A stretch of DNA of 64,000 nucleotides from contig OZ007518.1 of the NCBI GenBank assembly GCA_963931865.1, positions 4,278,955-4,342,954 on the forward strand. Reading direction: 5' to 3'. Origin of the DNA: Axinella damicornis. Lineage: Eukaryota > Porifera > Demospongiae > Axinellida > Axinellidae. The position numbers and the translations under genes are program-made. Below the pieces are notes generated by a model, which was given only the letters and a program-made list of their open reading frames with translations, searched no databases and was not told the origin of the DNA. Shown here piece after piece: positions 58,114 to 64,000 of the stretch (position 1 is its first letter; every line of letters begins with the position of its first letter).

Positions 58114-59650
58114 AAACACCGGTTCCTACGCCTATGTGCTAGTAGCTGTTCTTGCAGCAGGAAGTCCCAAGACTTCAAGTCTTGGGACAAGTGGCCTAAA
58201 GTTTCAGATCATGTGATTGCATGTGTTGCTACTCCAACAGTTCCACAAATAAGCAGCTGTGCATACATTGAAGCAAAACCGAAGGTGAAACAGAATGAAA
58301 AGTCAGATGACCTAGAATTACAATGGCCAAGCACAGGTCAGAAAATATGATATGCACTGTATGCAAAACAAACACACAAGTCTCCACCACACAAGCAGGG
58401 CAGGCTTCTTTCAGTTTGCAATGGGCAGAGAATGCAGTCTAGCAGTCAACGCTCTAGTACTTGTGAGTGACTTGTGGCCAAGTGGTTAAATGCTGCATAC
58501 AGACCACTGGCTAATGGCCGTGAGTTTGCAGCTTTGGTTTCTAGTGCAAAGGCCATTTCCATAGACCGTAATTATCCGCATGCTCTAATTTCTTGAATGG
58601 ATCTTGCACGGACAAGCAACCTGAAATCCTCAGTACCAGCTAGGAATAGCCTGGCTGATACTGAGGATTTAAGGTTGCTTGTCCACGCAAGATCCATTCA
58701 AGAAATTGGCCTGTGGAAATGGCCTTCACACTAGAAACCCAAGCTGGAAATACAAACTACTGCGTGTTCGTTAGAGTGATTGTGTGCTCATTTAACGGCA
58801 GGGTGCTTAGCTGACCACGCCATGTGACATTCCAAGAATGGAGTTTAGCCGCGGGGCAGTCAGGCATGAACACACAGTTTAATCATGTTCCTCTGACTTA
58901 CAAGCCGAAGGCGCACACTCCGCACTCTCTCATTAATGCACATGCACTGAAATTTGAAATGGATTTTGAACAAGCAACCTGATTCATAACGAGTTTACTA
59001 CATACACCAGGTACTCTGTAGCACCAACCACAAATATAGCTACACGTACTATCATAACATCTAGTAAATACACCGATGAGTGGGAGGACAGAGGGAGGGA
59101 AAGCAGAGGAGGATGAGGAGGAGGAGGAGGAAGGGAAAGAGAAGGATGAAGGAAGGAAGGAGGGAGAAGGCAGGGGTGGAGGCAAGGAAAGGGGTCTACC
59201 TTTTCTCCCTGGAGGGAGGGGATGCAGTCCCTGAGGTCGTGGAAGGAGTCCTTAATGTGATCCCTCCTCCGCCGTTCTAGAAGATTGTGGTGGGCACGCT
59301 TGTCCACCGTTGAATTGTCCTGTGTTTGTGAGTGTGTGACGGTTGGATGGATGAGTGTGAGGTGGGTGAGAGTGCAACAGTTTGGGTGGGCAATGGGCAT
59401 ACATGTATCAACATGTATATATACACAAATACATCCATGCCATATAATATGTAAACGCAGTTCTCTTTTTTAGGGCATTTCATATACCATTTGTACAGCA
59501 TTTCGTACAGTACACTCTACAAACAGCAGCGAGCATGCACTCACATCGAGGGACAAAGAAGGGTTTTGACACGAGGCAGTAGCTTCCATCCCAATGTCAG
59601 GGACATCATCCCGCGCTCTCGACGTCAATGTCCCGGTCGTCCTCACTCAT
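46015..59650 (-). CDS. MAX: MAX-like bHLH-leucine-zipper transcription factor (9 exons)
   Basis: Obligate dimer partner of MYC/MXD-type factors, binding CACGTG E-boxes in the nucleus. Exons (5' to 3'): 59545-59650, 59200-59319, 57313-57387, 54093-54141, 52190-52320, 49909-50053, 48842-49030, 47114-47794, 46015-46145. All introns are GT-AG and phases match, giving about 541 codons if one extra base in exon 1 is discounted. The basic region [18 protein letters not shown] keeps the His, Glu and Arg that read the E-box (H46, E50, R54). Helix 2 is [17 protein letters not shown], and the zipper runs [20 protein letters not shown]. The C-terminus KKPRMDL parallels the nuclear signal of vertebrate MAX. 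Unusually long: vertebrate MAX is about 160 residues, whereas here Ser/Thr/Gln-rich exons 6-8 add roughly 340. Confidence 0.88.
47114..47794 (-). CDS. MAX: MAX homologue exon 8: Ser/Thr/Pro/Gln-rich region
   Basis: 681 nt, phase 1 to 1, about 227 residues. Starts [14 protein letters not shown] and carries a Q-rich run near [14 protein letters not shown], then long Ser/Thr/Leu stretches and an acidic end ([11 protein letters not shown]). This looks like a transactivation or interaction region and is unexpected for MAX. Its partial decayed copy is at 42113-42440. Confidence 0.85.
47879..48266. mobile_element. TAGCCTCG-family MITE in MAX intron 7
   Basis: Ends tagcttcgttcccagtctca and gggactgggaacgaggc, with gctttttgtcgcttgcagta mirrored inside. 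The target duplication is not clean. Confidence 0.6.
48456..48880. repeat. About 96-100 bp tandem repeat containing splice donors
   Basis: Five units, each with agcaccctagcatgc, a variant of gttatacagagaaccctctc and cactcaccctgag. On the coding strand the last is ctcagg|gtgagtg, the donor of exon 7. Four of the five donors are fully consensus; the most distal has one change before GT (agc|gtgagt). Confidence 0.9.
48842..49030 (-). CDS. MAX: MAX homologue exon 7 with duplicated donor region
   Basis: 189 nt, phase 1 to 1 ([20 protein letters not shown] and following). Its 3' end and donor are the first unit of a tandem repeat that continues into the intron. Use of the next donor at 48746 would add exactly 96 nt in frame without a stop. 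Confidence 0.82.
49909..50053 (-). CDS. MAX: MAX homologue exon 6
   Basis: 145 nt, phase 0 to 1: [20 protein letters not shown] and further Ala/Ser-rich residues. Basic, probably a helical extension absent from vertebrate MAX. Frame and phase fit both neighbours. Confidence 0.8.
50092..50667. mobile_element. TAGCCTCG MITE, 576 bp, 9-bp duplication
   Basis: Exact duplication cacatagag at 50083-50091 and 50668-50676. Long arms include aggcctctaccacagctttt and its complement. Lies in the intron just 5' of exon 6 of the MAX homologue. Confidence 0.93.
50677..52189. other. MAX homologue intron 5, remaining part
   Basis: Contains a three-copy, roughly 60-bp tandem repeat at 51720-51905 (gtaccatagtggagcgttat and taggtgcatg). 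An ORF at 51183-51515 (-) starts without a supported context and has no domain. Repeated gtgcctataagtgagc phrases lie near 52090-52160. Confidence 0.55.
52190..52320 (-). CDS. MAX: MAX homologue exon 5: end of zipper, coiled helix
   Basis: 131 nt, phase 1 to 0. It starts [10 protein letters not shown], continuing the zipper, then a charged helix ([20 protein letters not shown]). Its acceptor follows a roughly 600-nt pyrimidine-only-like tract on this strand. Confidence 0.88.
52321..52930. repeat. Polypurine/polypyrimidine tract
   Basis: About 600 bp almost entirely G and A on the + strand (ggagaggacggtgggagg motifs, a G17 run near 52613-52631). It is pyrimidine on the coding strand of the MAX homologue and leads straight into the exon 5 acceptor. 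The long ORFs through it are artefacts. Confidence 0.9.
52970..54075. repeat. 18/14-bp minisatellite with higher-order period
   Basis: Units cctccacacactgaccca (18 bp) and a caca-deleted cctccactgaccca (14 bp). The variant string tgcaccgacc recurs at 53191 and 53549, a 358-bp higher-order repeat of sixteen 18-mers plus five 14-mers. It fills intron 4 of the MAX homologue. ORFs of 354-640 codons across it are artefacts. Confidence 0.93.
54093..54141 (-). CDS. MAX: MAX homologue exon 4: leucine zipper
   Basis: 49 nt, phase 0 to 1, reading [16 protein letters not shown], which aligns with the EIDDL/DIDDL zipper of MAX. The donor is cagg|gtaagt. Confidence 0.9.
55158..55780. mobile_element. TAGCCTCG MITE, 623 bp, long arms
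   Basis: Ends tagcttcattcccgga and tgggaatgaggcta, with arms of roughly 170 bp (gcaagtgacgtaggtggatg and its complement). The flanks tgtacgtgc and tatacatgc match 7 of 9. In intron 3 of the MAX homologue. Confidence 0.8.
55781..57312. other. MAX homologue intron 3, remaining part
   Basis: Short inverted repeats (cacccatcctgggat ... atcccaggatggg at 56210-56330) and a palindrome (aagagcgcataagtagg ... cctacttatgcgctctt) at 57125-57177. No additional exon supported. Confidence 0.5.
57313..57387 (-). CDS. MAX: MAX homologue exon 3: loop and helix 2
   Basis: 25 codons, phase 0 to 0, reading [18 protein letters not shown]. The acceptor is ccccag and the donor gag|gtgagg. Too short to stand out as an ORF. 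Confidence 0.93.
57454..57589. mobile_element. TAGCCTCG MITE, 136 bp
   Basis: Ends tagcctcgttcccaggccc and gggcctgggaacgaggcta. The flanking 9-mers actgctcta and accgctcta match 8 of 9. In intron 2 of the MAX homologue. Confidence 0.88.
57640..57672. repeat. C homopolymer run
   Basis: About 32 consecutive C. Another run of about 23 C followed by A13 is at 58081-58116. Both are in intron 2 of the MAX homologue. Confidence 0.95.
58531..58744. mobile_element. Foldback element, about 214 bp
   Basis: Arms gcaaaggccatttccat / atggaaatggcctt-like and tttcttgaatggatcttgc with gcaagatccattcaagaaa. It has a roughly 30-bp centre. No ORF. Confidence 0.65.
59200..59319 (-). CDS. MAX: MAX homologue exon 2: basic region and helix 1
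   Basis: 40 codons, phase 0 to 0. [20 protein letters not shown] and [16 protein letters not shown] match vertebrate MAX nearly residue for residue. The acceptor is aaacacag and the donor aaaag|gtagac. Confidence 0.95.
59545..59650 (-). CDS. MAX: MAX homologue exon 1, apparent 1-nt frameshift
   Basis: ATG at 59648-59650 opens [12 protein letters not shown], the acidic MAX N-terminus, but hits a stop after AG. Skipping one base in the ccc run at about 59610-59612 joins a second open frame ([13 protein letters not shown]) that reaches the donor tcgat|gtgagt in the correct phase. Either the assembly has an extra base or translation starts at the downstream in-frame Met. Confidence 0.7.
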
Positions 59651-59767
59651 TGCATCGACACCCACCCACTCATGCACAGAAGTAGCCGTGGCTGTGTTTG
59701 TACGTGTGTGTGCCGGTACCTGCAAGTACAGAAAGATCACGATCACACACTCTCTCTGTCACATACT

Positions 59768-59837
59768 GCACACACACACACACACACTGTACAGTCACTC
59801 GTATCCTTGTATGCAAATGCACACACACACACACAAT

Positions 59838-59874
<37 letters not shown>

Positions 59875-60067
59875 GCACACACACACACAAACACACACAC
59901 ACAATGCACACACACACACACACACACACACACTCAGTCACTCGCATGCATGTACACTACTCTAGCTCTCTCTCTCTACACACACAACACACACACCACA
60001 CACACACACACACACACTCAGTCAGTCACTCGCATGCAGCACACTAGCTACTTTAGCTCGCTCGCTA

Positions 60068-60100
<33 letters not shown>
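59768..60100. repeat. (CA)n microsatellite cluster
   Basis: Long CA runs broken by caatgca and cactcagtcactcgcatgca phrases, just upstream of the MAX homologue start. ORFs of His/Thr repeats here are artefacts. Confidence 0.95.
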
Positions 60101-60242
60101 CTACACCCAGACATACTCATACAGTACCTACAGTCACACCCATACGCACCCACACTCACACCTACACCATATATGGAAGTGCCCGCCACAACTTGCCAGT
60201 ATGTGCACACTTCATGTGCTGTGCAATGGATTGCTTGCCTAA

Positions 60243-60602
60243 TCAGGCTTGGTGGTACCCAGGTATACAGCATCAGGCTTGGTGGTACCCAGGTATACAG
60301 CATCAGGCTTGGTGGTACCCAGGTATACAGCATCAGGCTTGGTGGTACCCAGGTATACAGCATCAGGCTTGGTGGTACCCAGGTATACAGCATCAGGCTT
60401 GGTGGTACCCAGGTATACAGCATCAGGCTTGGTGGTACCCAGGTATACAGCATCAGGCTTGGTGGTACCCAGGTATACAGCATCAGGCTTGGTGGTACCC
60501 AGGTATACAGCATCAGGCTTGGTGGTACCCAGGTATACAGCATCAGGCTTGGTGGTACCCAGGTATACAGCATCAGGCTTGGTGGTACCCAGGTATACAG
60601 CA
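60243..60602. repeat. Perfect 30-bp tandem repeat, 12 copies
   Basis: Unit tcaggcttggtggtacccag followed by gtatacagca, twelve identical copies. The 30-bp length keeps every frame open on both strands, which explains several ORFs of 120-360 codons. There are no spacers, so it is not a CRISPR. Located about 0.6 kb upstream of the MAX homologue. Confidence 0.97.
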
Positions 60603-60645
60603 GGAATGTACACATACACACAGTACCCAGTATATACCTTTATAC

Positions 60646-61086
60646 AGTCTAGCCACTAGCCCCTCTCCGCCCGGCCGGTCAAGCGGGCGCGCGGCGAAGC
60701 CACGCACGGAGGGCGGAGAGGGTCTAGCAAACATTGCACTTGATCACGTTTCCCTGGAATGCCAATTACATGTACCTGTGAACTGGTGAAGTGCCAGCTG
60801 GAGTTGAGGACGACTTCTGTACCCTTGGAGGCATCCAGGTTGGACTAGTTTAGCTCAAGTGTAGGCTATTAGACGCTCTCCACCGGGCTGATCGCACGCG
60901 AACGGCTCGGTTTACAACCACGAGAGTCATGAATAAAATTGGAACGAATCGCTTCAGTGAGATCTGATTGGTCAGTTGAAACGCAATCAAGTGCAATGTT
61001 TGCTAGACCCTCTCCGCCCTCCGCGCGCGGCTTTACCGCGTGCCCGCTTGACCGGCCGGGCGGAGAGGGGCTAGCGACTAGACTAA
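60646..61086. mobile_element. GC-rich TIR MITE with 9-10 bp duplication
   Basis: Arms agtctagccactagcccctc and its near complement at the right end, continuing through ccgcccggccggtcaagcgg. The target duplication cctttatac lies at 60637-60645 and 61087-61095. Total about 440 bp. The ends differ from the TAGCCTCG family, but the duplication length is the same. Confidence 0.85.
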
Positions 61087-61276
61087 CCTTTATACAGTAT
61101 GAATACACACATGTACACCTCCCACAACGCGTACAGAGCATCTACCACAGGGCCTGAGAATACATTATATTCACGATGGTAAACCCATAAATTTGAGTGT
61201 ATCCATACACATACCACATCTAATTCATAGGTTAGAGATTCCACTATCCCTGGAGCTACACTGTACAAGGCTTGTG

Positions 61277-61476
61277 NNNNNNNNNNNNNNNNNNNNNNNN
61301 NNNNNNNNNNNNNNNNNNNNNNNNNNNNNNNNNNNNNNNNNNNNNNNNNNNNNNNNNNNNNNNNNNNNNNNNNNNNNNNNNNNNNNNNNNNNNNNNNNNN
61401 NNNNNNNNNNNNNNNNNNNNNNNNNNNNNNNNNNNNNNNNNNNNNNNNNNNNNNNNNNNNNNNNNNNNNNNNNNNN
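61277..61476. other. Assembly gap (200 N)
   Basis: Exactly 200 N, a scaffold spacer of unknown true size. Confidence 0.99.
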
Positions 61477-64000
61477 GGGGGGGCACCGGGGAGCGAGCCC
61501 ACACTAGTCATAGTCGAGTCCGGCTCACGCTGTTGTTGATATAATACCGTAAATCTGGCGCATGCAATACAACACGAAACTTTGCACTCATTTCAGGACA
61601 TCGTACCATAAATCTCTGCCACGTCTGGTACTGAGACTAAGGACAATGGCGACAACAAAGACCCAGACTGCCACTCGGACCTACCTATTGATTGCCTAGA
61701 GGCCTAGAGCGAACAGTCTACCTCTGTACCTCCTCAGTGGCGACAGCAATGACGAACACCGCTACTGGACCTACCTATGCATTAGTCTCGCGGGACTAGC
61801 TACCTATGCATCGAACTCCATGAGCTCTGAGCTGTAGCTAGCTACATATACATGACAGGTCTGCAGGTCCTACAGAACACATGGTGTGCTGGACCAGTGG
61901 TGTGCTGGACCAGTGACTCAGTTCAGTGAGGACCGTGTTCCCCTTCAGGGCAGATGCTGTACGTAGCAGACACAACCATCATCATGGGAGTAATGTATAA
62001 CCCGAAGTAAGACAAAAACACGTCCCAACAAGGTTGTAGCAATGAACAATGATTACTAAGAGCAACAGGTACTCAGTTGGTGAAATGGACATCATACACT
62101 CTCACAGCATGGTAAGTGGCAGTGAAATCTATGAATGAATACTACTGTACAAGTACATGTATACATAACTACAGCACTCAGCATCTTGACAAAATTATAA
62201 AAGCAGCTAAATATGCAGTGGTGAGCATATTTATGCTGAATGCCCATACTGGCCAATGTAATCACAGGCTGTGGAGTCAATAATCCCAACATAAAGTTAA
62301 TTTGGTTGAAGAAAAATTGGCAACTGGGGACTAAACCATCCCTGGGAACTTGGAATCTAAGCATGACGCATATGGCACGGCTCCTCAGTGACACATATAG
62401 TTGACCAGCTATTAAAGTGACACTGGTATTTCTTCATACTTTCTCTCTCTTGTACGTATTAATCTTGACTGGCATCCATTGGATATTCCCTTGTTTCGGT
62501 CATACTGAATTATTAGTTCCTTTTAATAAGGGGACTTGTCTTTCCTTCAGGATTAAGCTACATAGTGGTACCAGTGTATTGTCACGGTCTCAAGTTTATG
62601 GCCCTAGAGGCATAATTATTGGCAGACAGTCACATGTAGATGCTTGAAGACTCCACCCAGCATTGAAACTGCATTTGATAATGAGAGCATTGTCAGCACG
62701 CATGACGTCCGCAAGCCTGAACGCTATCATATCCCTTGATGTACATTTTCAGTGACTATAGAACTAGCTTTCTGTTATACCTGATGAAGATCCAGTAGGG
62801 TTGAAACGTATTGGAAATGAACTGTAACTCCCCCTCATGGACCAATCCATTATCTTATGAACACAAGTGGACTCAAACTGGGAGTATGTCGTAGTAGTGG
62901 GCACTCGACTCTTATCACAAAACAGTGTATTGTGATAGTTTATCGTTCTTGTCTCTAATTGGCAATAGTTTGCCACCTGAATAGGAGGTTCATGTGATCC
63001 ATACTATTATGAGTGATGACTTACAGTGGTAATTACAGTCATATATACTCTGTAGCCATTTCCAGCTCACAGACATGAGATGCACCGAACATGTGCAAGC
63101 AGCAGAACAATTTTTTTCCTTTCCATCCACGACATATATGGACTGCACCTTGGATACTCAGGGACTGGGTCTGCACCGGTGTAGCATGCATGCATACTAG
63201 CCCAAGGTTGTACCTTACCAATGAGCATGTCAAGACCACTCACTGGCAGGGCAAGCAACATTGTATACAATGTACCAGTCCTACTCACTAGTTATAATTA
63301 TGAACCAGGCTCTGAGTCCTCCACTCAATCACTAAACTAAGTACAAGCTATGCAATAAACTCACAACTCCTGTGACTTGCACCCATTCCATCAAAACCAA
63401 CTGACTTGGTACCAGCCTCATAACATTATACCAGCTTCAACTGTGTTGTGGCAGGCTGTTCATTCAGGCTAGCCTCACAACTCTACAATCATTAGACGTC
63501 GGCTACAGCCGGTTCTGCAGAGACAGCCTCAGCTACATACCTACTCTGGAATGCACTACATACAATATACACACAACACAAATTTACATACACAAGTAGC
63601 ATGATTGTGCATAACATGCTTTAGCTGAACATGTGGTCTAGCACTTTGTAGCACCATACGTAGCTGTCTGATTTACTACTGGTAAGCGCATTTCAAAATG
63701 AAGGATACAGTCCCATTTTCAGCATTCCTGTAGAAAGGAGCTAAGCAGGCTTCTGCTAGCAAGTTGCCAATCCAGATTGGAATCTGGATTAGACGTACTG
63801 TGTAAACTGACTCTAGTGTGCTGTTTCAACTACTAGAATGCAAGGTGCAGTAGTGAAGGTTCTGTTCTCGCAATACTATGTATCACATCACAAGCAACTT
63901 TAGAAGCTCATAATTGACTCTCAGATGTAGTTCATAGCTAAAGTTCAGCACAGTGTGTGCTGCTGTGTAGGCAGGAACCACTGATCATACAGTAATCCAT
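61477..64000. other. No gene recognised
   Basis: AT-rich sequence with short ORFs and no recognisable domain. A ctgatga ... gaaac stretch at 62781-62807 resembles a hammerhead core (see findings). No tRNA or spliced gene seen. Confidence 0.4.

Noticed and set aside
60243..60602. CRISPR-like array
   Set aside because: Units are directly adjacent with no spacers, and the genome is animal.

Overview
The window is nuclear DNA from an invertebrate animal, most likely a marine sponge (probably a demosponge). The evidence is spliced genes with GT-AG introns, an animal-type MAX bHLH-zipper gene, death-fold signalling genes, very many short palindromic DNA transposons, and micro/minisatellites. The sponge assignment is inference from overall sequence character; no rRNA or mitochondrial marker is present. 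Two exact 200-N scaffold gaps lie at 24539-24738 and 61277-61476. Gene models below were assembled by hand from open frames, splice consensus and phase. Many nominal ORFs begin with GTG or TTG or run through repeats and were not accepted.

Layout: 1-5.2 kb holds small foldback elements and the exons of an unrecognised + strand gene. A degenerate copy of that segment lies at 21.5-24.5 kb. At 8.5-9.8 kb (- strand) is a decayed two-transmembrane ectodomain gene split by a hAT-like MITE. 11.6-13.3 kb is a non-autonomous DNA element, and a cysteine-rich exon sits beside it. 15.4-16.7 kb is a broken LINE. 18.3-19.5 kb is an intact single-exon gene coding for a C2 domain, coiled coil, death-like domain and CaaX box. 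24.7-25.8 kb is a GH27 alpha-galactosidase truncated by the gap. 26-34 kb is mostly repeats plus a LINE fragment carrying a nested MITE. 34.9-41.3 kb (+) is a seven-exon gene joining two death-effector-like domains to a two-pass membrane ectodomain. 42.7-43.8 kb (-) is a single-exon gene for a glycine-zipper protein with a HicA-like RNase domain, driven by a TATA box and two perfect NF-kB sites. 46.0-59.65 kb (-) is a nine-exon MAX homologue of about 541 codons whose introns are packed with repeats. 60-61 kb has a perfect 12-copy 30-bp satellite and another MITE. The last 2.5 kb shows no gene.

Functional theme: three intact genes (C2-death-CaaX, tandem DED membrane protein, NF-kB-promoter HicA-like protein) and one pseudogene point to innate immune or cell-death signalling. 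The last two intact genes are convergent neighbours. The HicA-like gene lies between two decayed duplicates of the 3' exons of the MAX gene. It is the best candidate for an undescribed system: a toxin-family RNase domain in an animal protein with an inducible-looking promoter.
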